NCBI GenBank assembly: GCA_032139905.1
Contig: JAQJDB010000003.1
Location: 62,001-126,000 of the forward strand
Source of the DNA: Nitrospira sp. MA-1
GTDB lineage: Bacteria; Nitrospirota; Nitrospiria; Nitrospirales; UBA8639
Direction: 5' to 3'
Length of the DNA: 64,000 nt
The notes beneath the pieces are model-generated. The model worked only from the letters and a program-made list of their open reading frames with translations, was not told the DNA's origin and searched no databases. Positions 19,267 to 28,565 of the stretch are shown here, piece after piece. The translations under genes and the position numbers were made by a program. The stretch's first letter is position 1; each line of letters begins with the position of its first letter.

Positions 19267-19330
19267 GGAATACCTCCTCTAGTGAGAAAACAGTAGCACT
19301 AACCAATGGGCTCTATCAAGAATCCAGGAC

Positions 19331-19358
19331 TTACACTGAGAAAGAAAACGGGTATAAT
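19331..19358 (+). promoter_or_regulatory. Sigma-70 type promoter of mazG
   Basis: A perfect TATAAT at 19353-19358 lies 16 bases after TTACAC (19331-19336), a weak -35. The predicted start is about 32 bases before the mazG ATG. The -10 is strong; the -35 is poor. Confidence 0.45.
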
Positions 19359-19396
19359 GCCCTCGCGCCATACTACTTATATTTTTTGGAAACTTC

Positions 19397-20317
19397 ATGA
19401 ATCAACCATCCTCAAAGCCTTCCCCCTCCGCTCCTCCGACAACATGTTTGTCAGATTTACTGGCAATCATGGCAAGATTGCGTGGACCGGACGGTTGCCC
19501 TTGGGACCGTGAACAAACCAGCCAGTCCTTAAAGCCCCATCTCCTTGAGGAAGTATATGAGGTGCTGGAGGCCATAGATACCGGGAAGCCTTCCGCTCTA
19601 AAGGAAGAATTAGGAGACCTCTTACTTCAGATTTTGTTTCATACACAAATTGCTTCAGAACAGAACCATTTTTCATTCGATGATGTGGCTAACGGTTTAG
19701 CCGATAAACTCATTCGACGCCACCCCCACGTTTTCCGACCGACCACCGATCTTACTCCTATCACAACAGCACAAGATGTAAGCCGGCAATGGGATCAACT
19801 TAAACAACAAGAACAAGCCACCCAACCGGGACCTCAGTCAGTTTTACAGGGAGTTCCCAAAATTGCTCCAGCCCTCCAGCGGGCATTTCAAGTTCAAAAA
19901 CGGGCCTCTCGTGCAGGATTTGATTGGGAGAGGATCGAGCCGGCTTTGGAAAAATTCCAAGAAGAATTAAATGAATTATATACGGCCGTTGCGGATAGTA
20001 TTCCGCGGACTCAGGAAGGGACTCTTCGGCCATCGAATCTGCCTGTTCAAAACACCATCGAAGAAGAGGTAGGCGATGCGTTCTTTGCGTTAGTAAATGT
20101 CTCCCGGTTCCTTCGAGTCAACCCTGAAGAGGCATTACGCCGCGCCACCAATAAATTTATCTCCAGGTTTCATTTTGTTGAATCACAAGCGACGTTGGAA
20201 GGAAAGGATCTTCGCGACTATACACTTCCGCAACTCGACAAATGGTGGGATGCGGCCAAACACCTGGAGCGTCAAACTCCACACACATCCGAACGCATCA
20301 AAGGAATGAAAACGTGA
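19397..20317 (+). CDS. mazG: Nucleoside triphosphate pyrophosphohydrolase MazG
   Basis: Hydrolyses (d)NTPs to monophosphates and PPi, with house-cleaning and stringent-response roles. It has 306 aa with two MazG half-domains. The first has LRGPDGCPWDREQT, then EEVYEVLEAI and EELGDLLLQILFH, giving the EEXXE and EXXD metal ligands. The second has GFDWERIEPALEKFQEELNEL and EEVGDAFFALVNVSRFL. It is longer than E. coli MazG (263 aa) by an N-terminal extension and a loop near residue 210. The stop overlaps the GTG start of the next gene. Confidence 0.93.
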   Translation: MNQPSSKPSPSAPPTTCLSDLLAIMARLRGPDGCPWDREQTSQSLKPHLLEEVYEVLEAIDTGKPSALKEELGDLLLQILFHTQIASEQNHFSFDDVANGLADKLIRRHPHVFRPTTDLTPITTAQDVSRQWDQLKQQEQATQPGPQSVLQGVPKIAPALQRAFQVQKRASRAGFDWERIEPALEKFQEELNELYTAVADSIPRTQEGTLRPSNLPVQNTIEEEVGDAFFALVNVSRFLRVNPEEALRRATNKFISRFHFVESQATLEGKDLRDYTLPQLDKWWDAAKHLERQTPHTSERIKGMKT

Positions 20318-20946
20318 GCCAAGAGGAAGAAGAACCGACAGAGGGCCGACGGGTAGGTATCCACCCCCTTATCGTGGTGTTTGGCGTCATTTTTGGTTTA
20401 TGGCTGTTCATCACGTTGATCATCCCTAAATCGAAAAATATGCCCAATGAGGGAACCCGGGCGACACCTGATACTCCGGTGCGCATCCATAACATTGTAT
20501 CGACTGATCTCATCCCGACATATGAAACCACCGGAACCGTCACAGACATGAAAGCCATCACGATTCTGGTTCCTCCGGCCACCACAGACAGTCAGGTCGT
20601 CGCGCTGTTGCAATATTTCCAAAAAGCCCGTCTGAATAATTCGCTGGATACCCTTTTGCCACCCACCACACCCGGAGACAAACTCGGTGAACTCGCCATT
20701 GCCGATATCTATATTTTTTCGGATGTTCAATATGGGGTGACCGAATCAGCCAAGGCCTTGGGCCGAGGGGCTCATGCCCCTGGAGAGTTTTATCCCAGCT
20801 CCATTCCATACGAAGTGGCCATGGAAAATGTCAGAGGCCACTATGCGATTGACCTGTACAACAAAAACTCGCCGGAGCGTGCGTCCCTGGGATTTGGCGA
20901 AGACGACACCGGCGTCTATTCAAAACGCTACCAACGCGTCTTCTAG
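20314..20946 (+). CDS. Membrane-anchored protein of unknown function
   Basis: Not recognised. The GTG start overlaps the mazG stop (GTGA), with GGA about 9 bases upstream, so it is translationally coupled to mazG; longer starts would lie inside mazG. The product is about 210 aa: an acidic 12-residue N-terminus, a single membrane segment (VGIHPLIVVFGVIFGLWLFITLII), then a soluble domain with a conserved-looking core (KAITILVPPATTDSQVVALLQYFQ, LAIADIYIFSDVQYGVT) and a tyrosine-containing tail. It could expose a small alpha/beta domain outside the inner membrane. Confidence 0.7.
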   Translation: MSQEEEEPTEGRRVGIHPLIVVFGVIFGLWLFITLIIPKSKNMPNEGTRATPDTPVRIHNIVSTDLIPTYETTGTVTDMKAITILVPPATTDSQVVALLQYFQKARLNNSLDTLLPPTTPGDKLGELAIADIYIFSDVQYGVTESAKALGRGAHAPGEFYPSSIPYEVAMENVRGHYAIDLYNKNSPERASLGFGEDDTGVYSKRYQRVF

Positions 20947-20959
20947 CACAGTGATGCGC

Positions 20960-20980
20960 GAAGAGACCAAGGGTCTCTTC
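20960..20980 (+). terminator. Hairpin between convergent genes
   Basis: A perfect 9-bp stem GAAGAGACC/GGTCTCTTC with an AAG loop, followed by CCTCCTC. It lies 14 bp after the mazG-linked gene and faces a convergent gene. The lack of a clean T run makes intrinsic termination uncertain. Confidence 0.5.
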
Positions 20981-21002
20981 CCTCCTCAAGCTTCCCTGAC
21001 TC

Positions 21003-21410
21003 TCAGAGACCTGTCTTTTCCTGGATGGTCTTCCGCAGGACAGCCTGTTCCGCCTTCATCCACTCATCAAGCAACCGAAACAGAGCAATAGAGTCATCGG
21101 CAAAAGGCCCTATCATCACATCCCGCCGATCGGCCAGCAATCCGTCCGCATCAGCAATCTCAAGTTTTTTATCGGAAATTGCCCGCGAAAGGATTTGATT
21201 AATCCGAAGCTGTTGACCAATCGATCCGCCGGCGATGGACAGGATTGAATTTTTCAAATAGTCCAGTTCCAGTTCAATCGAAACCTTTACCCTGACTCCC
21301 TGTGCGGTTCCCCAATCAGGCCGCTGAATGGAATAATCATAGGAAAAGGCCAACTCGCGTGGCTCCCGAAAGGGACCTGTCACATTCAGGACAATTAAAT
21401 CTGACGGCAT
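21003..21410 (-). CDS. Conserved-looking hypothetical protein
   Basis: Not recognised. About 135 aa, soluble, no signal peptide or membrane segment. A beta-rich N-terminal half (DLIVLNVTGPFREPRELAF, VRVKVSIELELDYLKNSIL) is followed by a helical, charged C-terminal half. GGGG lies only one base before ATG 21419 and about 10 bases before ATG 21410, so 21410 is preferred. It lies 33 bp downstream of the rhodanese gene on the same strand and is probably co-transcribed. Confidence 0.6.
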   Translation of the reverse strand: MPSDLIVLNVTGPFREPRELAFSYDYSIQRPDWGTAQGVRVKVSIELELDYLKNSILSIAGGSIGQQLRINQILSRAISDKKLEIADADGLLADRRDVMIGPFADDSIALFRLLDEWMKAEQAVLRKTIQEKTGL

Positions 21411-21443
21411 AATTCGCATTCCCCAAACAATAAATTATTTAAT

Positions 21444-22067
21444 CTATCCAACAGAAGGTGAGGATACCCGTGATTTAGACGATATTTGAATAAGAGATCC
21501 ACTCGAATCCCCTTCCATTGGTCCCGTCCACCCTTGTAATCCATTTTTCAAGAGGTAGATATTGGGATAATTCTGTCGACTCAGAAAATCGCAGGCAAGC
21601 CGGCTTCGATCACCACCCGCGCAATACACCAGGATTTTATCAAATTCAATCGGGATTTCATTCTGGTACCGCATTTCTAAATCCTCAACAGGAATGAGTT
21701 TGGCCCCCGGAATTCGCTGTTTGGCATATTCAGCATTCGTGCGGACATCCAACACAAAGATATTCGATGAAGGGGAAGGTTGCACCAGCCATTGGACCGC
21801 CTCATCACTGGAAATCTCATAATACAGTTGGCCATTTCGAATCAACGTATCGGACACCCGTTGGCCTCGAGCCAACAGCGCCGTCTGGATGCGTAATGGT
21901 TCTACGGCAGACTCAATCTTCCCAGGGAGTGCACCCACTTTCTGCTCAAGATAATATTGCTCACGCTTCAGGCGTATTACCTCTTGATGAAGTCGCCGAA
22001 CAGACCAGAGCGCCACACTTGCCGTACACAGTCCGACGATTCCTATAATGAATGCTAGGCTCTCCAT
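21444..22067 (-). CDS. Membrane-anchored rhodanese-domain protein
   Basis: A single N-terminal membrane segment (MESLAFIIGIVGLCTASVAL) is followed by a coiled stretch near residues 25-60 and a rhodanese domain near 80-180. The active-site loop CAGGDRSR holds the catalytic cysteine; VLDVRTNAEYAKQRIPGA and YLLKNGLQGW are typical rhodanese motifs. Such domains carry sulfur as a persulfide or act as persulfide sensors. The frame opens at 22112, but the extra 15 residues do not belong to the membrane segment, so ATG 22067 is used. Substrate and partner are unknown. Confidence 0.8.
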   Translation of the reverse strand: MESLAFIIGIVGLCTASVALWSVRRLHQEVIRLKREQYYLEQKVGALPGKIESAVEPLRIQTALLARGQRVSDTLIRNGQLYYEISSDEAVQWLVQPSPSSNIFVLDVRTNAEYAKQRIPGAKLIPVEDLEMRYQNEIPIEFDKILVYCAGGDRSRLACDFLSRQNYPNIYLLKNGLQGWTGPMEGDSSGSLIQISSKSRVSSPSVG

Positions 22068-22285
22068 CTCATCAATTTGTCCATTTTTCGAAAAGGCAGA
22101 AAACCTCTTCATTCATGACACAACAATTGTTGGCTGTTTGTGGTCCAACCTGCCTTCAAGGCTTCGAACCCTCCAGGGCGAATGTTTCCCAGATTTCTTG
22201 GGTGTATGACATTTTCGCTGTGGGTGGATATGTCGAAAACAGAAAACCACTGTAGGAGAAAACCGACCAGTGGAATATTGATAAC

Positions 22286-22362
<77 letters not shown>

Positions 22363-22380
22363 ATCACTACGAAACTACTG

Positions 22381-23487
22381 TCAGGAAGGAAGGGGCTCAT
22401 ACGGTAATCCATGGGCATCGGCAACGGCTTGGCATGTCACTCGACCGTTCAACACACTCAATCCATTTCGCAAACCAGGATGGTTACGCAGGGAACCTTC
22501 CAACCCTTCCTCAACAAGCTGGACTATAAAAGGTAGCGTGGCGTTGGTCAAGGCTAAAGTCGATGTATACGGCACAATCCCAGGAATATTTGCGACGGCA
22601 TAGTGCAGGACTCCATCGACAACATAAACCGGATCGCTATGCGTGGTTGGATGGGTCGTCTCCGCACACCCACCCTGATCAACTGAAACATCAATCAGAA
22701 CTGATCCGGGTTTCATGTCAGAAATCATAGATCGCGTAATCACTCGAGGCGTTCTCGCCGCAGGAAGATACACGGCCCCAATGACAAGATCCGCGAGGGT
22801 GAGGAAATGGTGAATCATTGACTGATTGGACGCAACCGTGACAAGACGACCAGGATAGCGATCATACAGCATGCGTAACTGCCATAAATCCAGACTTAAC
22901 ACCGTGACTTTGGCTCCCATGCCTAAGGCAATTTTCACGGCTGATGCGCCCACAACCCCGGATCCCAGAATCACGACCTCTCCTGGGGGAACGCCAGCCA
23001 CCCCACCTAACATGACCCCGGAACCTCCACGTTGTTTTTCCAAATAATGTGCCCCAATTTGGACCGACATTTGACCGGCAATTTCACTCATGGGATACAA
23101 GAGCGGAAATTGCCCTTTTGCATCCTCAGTGGTTTCGTAGGCGATGCCCGCGCACCCGTTATTCAGCAGGGCCTCCGTCAAGGCTTTGGAGGCGGCCAAA
23201 TGCAAGTAGGTAAAGACAACATGATCTTTTCTGAGAAAAGGCCATTCTTCGGAATGCGGCTCTTTCACCTTCACAATTAATTGGGCATCTCCGTAGGTGG
23301 CTTGTGGGGTTGGAGCCAGAACCGCACCAGCTTGCCGATAGAGGTCATCCCCAAACCCACTCCCCTCCCCGGCCCCCTCTTGAATCACGACCCGATGCCC
23401 ACGACCACACAATTCCTTCACACCATGAGGAGTCAGTGCTACTCGAAATTCATGATCCTTAATTTCTTTTGGGACCCCAATCACCAT
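22381..23487 (-). CDS. ald: Alanine dehydrogenase
   Basis: NAD-dependent interconversion of L-alanine and pyruvate plus ammonia; here it can add a second ammonium-handling route. It begins [20 protein letters not shown] and is 368 aa, the family length. KVKEP carries the substrate Lys, YLHLAA the catalytic His, and the Rossmann fold shows [24 protein letters not shown]. The frame extends to 23523, but a GAGGAC before ATG 23487 and family alignment place the start there. The stop lies 18 bp from the 5' end of tRNA-Pro on the same strand. Confidence 0.95.
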   Translation of the reverse strand: MVIGVPKEIKDHEFRVALTPHGVKELCGRGHRVVIQEGAGEGSGFGDDLYRQAGAVLAPTPQATYGDAQLIVKVKEPHSEEWPFLRKDHVVFTYLHLAASKALTEALLNNGCAGIAYETTEDAKGQFPLLYPMSEIAGQMSVQIGAHYLEKQRGGSGVMLGGVAGVPPGEVVILGSGVVGASAVKIALGMGAKVTVLSLDLWQLRMLYDRYPGRLVTVASNQSMIHHFLTLADLVIGAVYLPAARTPRVITRSMISDMKPGSVLIDVSVDQGGCAETTHPTTHSDPVYVVDGVLHYAVANIPGIVPYTSTLALTNATLPFIVQLVEEGLEGSLRNHPGLRNGLSVLNGRVTCQAVADAHGLPYEPLPS

Positions 23488-23691
23488 AATCTTGTCCTCT
23501 TCCCCTCTCTGCAAGCCTTGCATCCGGCCTGCACCCTGGTGAATCTATCAGGTACATTTTGTTCAATGAATACTAGGGTTCTCCCGTCAATATTGCCCGA
23601 TGACCTGGACAGCTTCCTGAACCCTCAGGTAAGATCGGCTCTTTGTTTTCCAATTTCCTTGTTCGGTCATTTTAATGAAAATTTAAAGATT

Positions 23692-24036
23692 ATGAGTAAA
23701 TTTACCCATCATATTTTCGTGTGTGTCAATGAACGGCCAAAGGGAGATCCGCGAGGGTGTTGTGCTGCCCTGGGTTCTGTCGGATTACATGGGTTCTTCA
23801 AAAAAGAAGTCGAGCGGTTAGGGTTAAAAGGTATTGTCCGGGCAAACAAAGCCGGGTGTCTGGACCAATGTGAGTATGGACCAAGCGTCGTCATCTATCC
23901 CGAAGGGGTCTGGTATTGGGTTGGACAGGAAGCCGATGTCACCGAAATCATGGAGCGACATATCGGCAAAGGAGAAATCGTGGAACGACTTCTGATGCCA
24001 GGAAAAAATGGTTCATTACCCACAGTCAAATCCTAA
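23692..24036 (+). CDS. 2Fe-2S thioredoxin-like ferredoxin
   Basis: Small electron carrier of 114 aa. The thioredoxin-fold ferredoxin pattern is clear: HIFVCVNERPKGDPRGCCAALG gives the first two cluster cysteines, and ANKAGCLDQCEYGPSVVIYPEGVWY gives the other two (CX3C). The frame extends far upstream through what is the ald coding strand, so ATG 23692 at the family N-terminus is chosen, although its ribosome binding site is weak. It is followed by an unknown gene and a 4Fe-4S protein gene, suggesting a small redox unit. Confidence 0.88.
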   Translation: MSKFTHHIFVCVNERPKGDPRGCCAALGSVGLHGFFKKEVERLGLKGIVRANKAGCLDQCEYGPSVVIYPEGVWYWVGQEADVTEIMERHIGKGEIVERLLMPGKNGSLPTVKS

Positions 24037-24110
24037 GTTTTTGTCTTCTCACAAAGAAACCACTGATCTTATAACCCTGGCGCCACAACCTGGCACATGG
24101 TCTTCATCTT

Positions 24111-24545
24111 ATGGGCAATGAAGAGAAATGGAAAGCCAACTTACGGAAAGTAGCCTTTTTAAAGTCCTTTCCCGGTTGGATCTCCTCCTGGGAACAGGGG
24201 ATTGGAGCCACCATTGAACAGGTCCTTCCCATTCCCGGGCATGCTCCCCATGCCGTCCTCCTTTTAACTGAAGGCCGCTTTGTTGTCACCGCACCCGTGC
24301 ATGACGAGCCGCAAATGGTCACAGCGGGACTCATGTCCGCTCGTCCACATCTTGAGTCCATTCATGCGGGCGCGTTTACGGAATATGATCACCTGACCCG
24401 TCTGGATCAGGATCTTGGACGCATGGCCAGGTTAGAGAATATTCTGAACGCCATTGATAACAATCTTGATCGAATTCCTGAGCTCAAAACGCGCATTCAG
24501 GAATTGGTCAAACAATGGGAGAAGGAGAATCATCAATCACAATGA
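24111..24545 (+). CDS. Hypothetical protein in Fe-S gene cluster
   Basis: Not recognised. 144 aa, soluble. A globular N-terminal part (FPGWISSWEQGIGATIEQVLPIPG, HAVLLLTEGRFVVTAPVHDEP) is followed by a helical, probably coiled C-terminal part (LARLENILNAIDNNLDRIPELKTRIQELVKQWEK). No cysteine clusters. The TGA overlaps the ATG of the following 4Fe-4S gene (ATGA), so the two are translationally coupled and their products probably act together. Confidence 0.7.
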   Translation: MGNEEKWKANLRKVAFLKSFPGWISSWEQGIGATIEQVLPIPGHAPHAVLLLTEGRFVVTAPVHDEPQMVTAGLMSARPHLESIHAGAFTEYDHLTRLDQDLGRMARLENILNAIDNNLDRIPELKTRIQELVKQWEKENHQSQ

Positions 24546-24820
24546 ATATGCTTGAAATGTTTTCCGGAGCCCTTTTTGAAGGAGTAAAGCCTATGATGGT
24601 GAGAAGAGACCACTTGGTCCGACATCCGGACCGTTGTACCCATAATTCGATTTGCATTCCAATTTGTCCGACGGGAGCCTGGCTCTCGACGCCTCCCTAC
24701 AAGTTCGATTCGTCACGATGCATGGAATCGTGCCGTCTCTGTCTGGATGCCTGTCCAACTCAGGCCATTTACGGAGTCTTTCTCAAGGGGGAAAAACTTC
24801 TCTCACCGAAACAAGAATAA
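24542..24820 (+). CDS. Ferredoxin-like 4Fe-4S protein
   Basis: Small iron-sulfur protein of 92 aa with two cysteine groups: CTHNSICIPICPTGA and CMESCRLCLDACPTQAI. The second is a standard CX3CX2CX4CP motif (the first spacing slightly long); the first has only CX6CX3CP, so one cluster may be altered or absent. The start ATG overlaps the TGA of the preceding gene. It ends 1 bp from the convergent squalene synthase stop. Electron partner unknown. Confidence 0.8.
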   Translation: MNMLEMFSGALFEGVKPMMVRRDHLVRHPDRCTHNSICIPICPTGAWLSTPPYKFDSSRCMESCRLCLDACPTQAIYGVFLKGEKLLSPKQE

Positions 24821-24821
24821 A

Positions 24822-25865
24822 TTAGACAATACGCTTCCTCCAATATCCCCAATAGGCCGTACCCACTGTGCCACAGCCACCCGTAAGTCCCGTGGAGGCC
24901 ACGATTTGATAGACATCGCTCCGTGCAATTTTGATGGGTGAGTTCGGACTCAGCACGAGCGGTGACACCGACAATTGTTGCAAAGTACGGATCCCAATCA
25001 AAATCGGCCACATGCAGGCCAAACGCAGGCGAATCTCCATTCGAGGAATGGCCATCGTATAGCGCCAACCTTGATCTAAATGATCTCGAGCCTCTTGAAT
25101 CAATTTTCTGAAGAGGGGGCGAAATGCCTGAACAGAAGTTTCATCGAGTAGCTGATGAGGAGCAAGAGCCACTTGATCCAGCAACACCGTCGGAATATAG
25201 CACCGCCCATTCCTCAAATCCCGTGGCAAATCCCGAAGAATATTCACCATCTGCAACCCCTTCCCATAGCGAATGCCTAAGGGAATCATGCAGGCCTGAT
25301 CCCACCCCCGAAATCCCGCGAGGTGACTGCATACCATCTTCGTCCAAAATTCCCCCACGCATCCCGCAACCGCATACGTGTAATATTCAAAATCGTGAAT
25401 CGCCTGTAATGCTCGTACCGCCTCCCCATCCGTTTTTTGAGGAAATTGGTGGAGGTCAAATTGCATTCCTCCAATCAGTACTGAAAGAACCTGCGCAATC
25501 TGAGACCGGTCGGTTGGACTGAATTTTTGGTAAATTCGGAAACACCCCTCTAATTCTTCCAATAAGCGACGCTCATCGGGATTGGATTGTTGGGTAAGTA
25601 CTTGCCCCTGGATTTTTTTGATCTGCGCCAAATCAGGGACGCTTCCCCACAACTGCCCCTTTAAAAGACGTAAACATTCCAGACGAACCCCATCCTCTAA
25701 GTCCCCTGTATCGGCAATGGTGTCCGCAGCCCTGGCCAGCAAGTAGGCCAGACCAATTTGCGAACGAACGGCACGAGGCAGAATGGCGAGGGTTAAATAA
25801 AAGGAGCGGGAAACCCGTTTGAGCACGTCACCGAGAAGATGTTGATCCGATGGAGAAAGGCGCAT
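24822..25865 (-). CDS. Squalene synthase-type prenyltransferase
   Basis: Head-to-head condensing enzyme of the squalene/phytoene synthase family, 347 aa, making squalene or a related C30 product for hopanoids. The first Asp-rich motif lies in LLARAADTIADTGD and the second in NILRDLPRDLRNGRCYIP; SRSFYLTLAILP is at the N-terminus. Length and the NILRDLPRD form fit farnesyl-diphosphate farnesyltransferase better than HpnC/HpnD, which are near 280 aa. A hydrophobic C-terminal segment may bind membrane. It starts 5 bp after the cupredoxin gene. No other hopanoid genes are in the window. Confidence 0.88.
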   Translation of the reverse strand: MRLSPSDQHLLGDVLKRVSRSFYLTLAILPRAVRSQIGLAYLLARAADTIADTGDLEDGVRLECLRLLKGQLWGSVPDLAQIKKIQGQVLTQQSNPDERRLLEELEGCFRIYQKFSPTDRSQIAQVLSVLIGGMQFDLHQFPQKTDGEAVRALQAIHDFEYYTYAVAGCVGEFWTKMVCSHLAGFRGWDQACMIPLGIRYGKGLQMVNILRDLPRDLRNGRCYIPTVLLDQVALAPHQLLDETSVQAFRPLFRKLIQEARDHLDQGWRYTMAIPRMEIRLRLACMWPILIGIRTLQQLSVSPLVLSPNSPIKIARSDVYQIVASTGLTGGCGTVGTAYWGYWRKRIV

Positions 25866-25870
25866 GAGAG

Positions 25871-26308
25871 CTAGCGGACGATGAGACGGCCTTCCATCCC
25901 TTGCTCACGATGCGTGGGAAAGAACAGGAGCTGTTTATCGCAATAAAATGGATAAATGCCGGGCTCGGTCAAGGTAAGGGTGACGGCCTTAGTGTCGCCG
26001 CTGGAAATATCCACATCCACCAGACGAATGCCGCTAGGACCATCCAGCAAAAAATTGTGAGGAACTAAAAATGACTGATTACTCAGAGTCAGTGTCACCG
26101 GTGTACCCGTTTTGACCACAAATTCGGATGGCGTAAAAGCGTAACTTTCCATACTGATCATCACCTGTTGTCCGAAGGGTTCCTCCACCAAAGACAAGGA
26201 AGACTCTGAGGTTTGAGCGTAAAGGCCATCGGAAAGACTCCAATAACCCATCATTAGAACAAGACCCAATATCAATCGTGTATAATAAAATTCAGAATGG
26301 ATACCCAT
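25871..26308 (-). CDS. Secreted cupredoxin-domain protein
   Basis: Exported blue-copper-like protein of about 145 aa. A signal peptide (cleavage near LYAQ) leads into a cupredoxin beta fold. Copper ligands are suggested by VPHNF (His) and YPFYCDKQLLFFPTHREQGMEG (Cys, His, Met). The Cys-to-His spacing is longer than in plastocyanins and closer to single-domain cupredoxins of nitrous-oxide/oxidase type. ATG 26308 gives a normal signal peptide; ATG 26326 and 26341 are alternatives. Its stop lies 5 bp from the squalene synthase start, an odd pairing of periplasmic copper protein and isoprenoid enzyme. Confidence 0.8.
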   Translation of the reverse strand: MGIHSEFYYTRLILGLVLMMGYWSLSDGLYAQTSESSLSLVEEPFGQQVMISMESYAFTPSEFVVKTGTPVTLTLSNQSFLVPHNFLLDGPSGIRLVDVDISSGDTKAVTLTLTEPGIYPFYCDKQLLFFPTHREQGMEGRLIVR

Positions 26309-26532
26309 GAAAAATGATCTCTTCATCCGGAAAGATATCATAACGGTTTTTCATCCGAGGGTCACGTCTTTCCCACTCTTGACTCTCAAGGAAAAGGTGT
26401 TATCTTCCAACATGTTGAACCCTAACAGTCATTTTTTGGACAATCGTGAAGAGAACAGGAAAATCTTTCATGAAGTCGAACACATTAGCGTTTTTCCACC
26501 AATGGATGTGGAACAATTAAGGGAGATTGTCT

Positions 26533-27417
26533 ATGAAAAAATTTAAAGGAATTGGTTTATTACTAATTGCCAATATCCTCATCTTTATCACCCTCTCAAT
26601 TTCGTTCACTGTCTTATCGGAGATGATTCTCCCGGCCTTCGGGATTGATCTCCGTGGATCATTGGCTCAACAGGACCTGTTATGGGCCTTTGTCATCGGA
26701 TTTGGCGGTGCCTTTATCAGTTTGGCCTTTTCCAAACAAATGGCCAGGGCTTTTATTGATTGCACCCAAATTACGGAACCCCGTTCCCAGGCTGAAAGAC
26801 TCGTGTATGAGACAGTCCAAAAAATATCTGAAAAGTTAGGTATTTCGATGCCGGAGGTCTGGATTTATGAATCACCGGATCCCAATGCGTTTGCCACCGG
26901 GCCAACAAAAAACAACTCCATGGTGGCCGTCTCAACCGGTCTGCTCAACAATCTTAATGAAGGTGAAGTTCGAGCCGTCCTGGCTCATGAAATGGGCCAT
27001 GTCTACAACGGGGATATGTTTACCACCACCGTGTTGGCAGGCTTGATGAATACATTTGTCTACTTTATTAGTCGATTTATCTATCGGCAGGTGGCAGAAC
27101 GGAATGAGGCTTTAGGATTTGGAGTGTATATCGTTTTGCAAATCGTTCTCTCCGTCTTGGCGATGATTCCGATTAGCTGGTGGTCCCGCCGTCGGGAATT
27201 TGCAGCAGACCGATTTGCAGCCAACACGGTAGGCAAAGAACATATGATCTCTGCCCTGGAGGGCATTGATCGTTGGGTGCAACGTACCCAATTTGATTAT
27301 AGCTCCCAAGATGCCCTGGCAACGATGAAAATTTCTGGCAAATCACAAAGTTTCATGCAAATATTTGCCACTCACCCGCCGATTGAAGCGAGAGTGAATG
27401 CATTACGGCAACTCTAA
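26533..27417 (+). CDS. htpX: Protease HtpX homolog
   Basis: Inner-membrane zinc metalloprotease of quality control, 294 aa. Two N-terminal membrane segments precede the catalytic domain. The zinc site is LAHEMGHVYNGD, with the third ligand in RRREFAADRFAA, and two further membrane segments lie between. FATGPTKNNSMVAVSTGLL is a family signature. TTG 26527 is possible, but GGGAG sits 7 bases before ATG 26533. It is followed by a strong terminator. Confidence 0.95.
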   Translation: MKKFKGIGLLLIANILIFITLSISFTVLSEMILPAFGIDLRGSLAQQDLLWAFVIGFGGAFISLAFSKQMARAFIDCTQITEPRSQAERLVYETVQKISEKLGISMPEVWIYESPDPNAFATGPTKNNSMVAVSTGLLNNLNEGEVRAVLAHEMGHVYNGDMFTTTVLAGLMNTFVYFISRFIYRQVAERNEALGFGVYIVLQIVLSVLAMIPISWWSRRREFAADRFAANTVGKEHMISALEGIDRWVQRTQFDYSSQDALATMKISGKSQSFMQIFATHPPIEARVNALRQL

Positions 27418-27441
27418 TTTCTAAGATAAGCATAACCTGAA

Positions 27442-27476
27442 AAAGGGACTCGGCATGGCCAAGTCCCTTTTTTTTT
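27442..27476 (+). terminator. Rho-independent terminator after htpX
   Basis: AAGGGACT and AGTCCCTT pair around an inner GGC/GCC, followed by a run of nine or more T. It lies 25 bp after the htpX stop. Confidence 0.9.
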
Positions 27477-27564
27477 ATCTGCATTTCAGAGTGGCCTCAA
27501 TCTCTTGCGGCTAGGGAATAAGCAATTGCTTAAAGAAATTGCCTAGGGTAGGAATTAAGGAGGC

Positions 27565-27897
27565 TTAATTTAGCGTTCTGGCATCGCATTCATGGCTAAA
27601 AACTACAGGGAACTCTTTCATCCCATGCATGGAAAGAATAGGAAGGAGCGAGGCCGGAGGTTGAAGGAGCGCAACCGGAATACCTAAGCCCTGAAGATGA
27701 TAGAGTCCATACGCACACAAGGTCAGCCCCATCGGACCAATGGATTCCACATCAGAAAAATCAACTAGGACCTTTCGATTTTCCAAACTCATAGCTCGTT
27801 CTGCCGCCTTTTCAAACATTTCCCCAAGGGAATGATCCGGCAAACTAAATACACGAACAATAACCGCATCCGGTAAGATCTGAAGACCCCATTGCAT
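27565..27897 (-). CDS. STAS-domain protein
   Basis: Soluble protein of 110 aa resembling anti-sigma-factor antagonists. VLVDFSDVESIGPMGLTLCAYG is the STAS switch region; the usual phosphorylatable Ser/Thr position shows SIGPMG, so Ser is available. GGAGGAGG lies 8 bases before ATG 27897; the frame also opens at 27948. No anti-sigma kinase or phosphatase gene is nearby, so the partner is unknown. It converges on htpX. Confidence 0.75.
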   Translation of the reverse strand: MQWGLQILPDAVIVRVFSLPDHSLGEMFEKAAERAMSLENRKVLVDFSDVESIGPMGLTLCAYGLYHLQGLGIPVALLQPPASLLPILSMHGMKEFPVVFSHECDARTLN

Positions 27898-28366
27898 TAG
27901 AAAATCCTCCTCCTGCCTGCAACGAATTTGTTGACTTAACTGCGCCACTTATCCATACAGGATTGAGTGAACCCCTTGAACCACACCCCTACAATTCCCT
28001 ATTTGAACTAGAGCTGCCATTTTGAACCCGCGCACTTATTGGGCACCAACAAACCACTGTTTGTTGTCCTGATCAGGCCACAATCCTGAGAGAATGGAAA
28101 GGGATTGAAGGGCAAGCAATGGTCTGAGGCGTGAAAAACAAAAAGCCCAATGAGGAATTGGTAAAATTAGACTAAGATGACATTAGGACCATTGGGTATC
28201 CCAATGAGAGTTAAAGGAGAGATGTATCTTTCCATCACAAGAGATAATTACTGCCATGATATCCGGGGGTGGTCGTGAACGAAGGCCCTATAATTCCTTG
28301 CCTAATAAAACCAGAAAAAACCAGAACGCTAAACCAGAGGAAGAGGAAGGAATGGGTGGATTGTAT
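27898..28366. other. Gene-free region
   Basis: About 470 bp between the STAS gene and tRNA-Gly. I see no coding signal, repeat or clear promoter in it. Confidence 0.5.
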
Positions 28367-28441
28367 TGGAGCGGGCGAGGGGATTTGAACCCCCGACAAC
28401 TTGCTTGGGAAGCAAGGACTCTACCACTGAGCTACGCCCGC
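28367..28441 (-). tRNA. tRNA-Gly (CCC anticodon)
   Basis: A 75-nt cloverleaf on the minus strand with encoded CCA. Acceptor stem GCGGGCG/CGCCCGC with discriminator T. Anticodon stem CTTGC/GCAAG closes loop TTCCCAA, anticodon CCC, reading GGG. T arm GGGGG-TTCAAAT-CCCCT. Confidence 0.95.
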
Positions 28442-28565
28442 TCACGAGGTCAGGATTCGCATTCTAGGTGTGGATTGAAGCTTAGTCAAGGTACAAGAAG
28501 AATTGAATAGTTAGTGTGTTTCCTCAGTTGGCGAAGCCTGCCGCTTCTGGTTACATCCGAAAAAT

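Noticed and set aside
26307-26546. 79-codon open frame before htpX
   Set aside because: No ribosome binding site, no family features, and it overlaps the htpX start and the cupredoxin start region.
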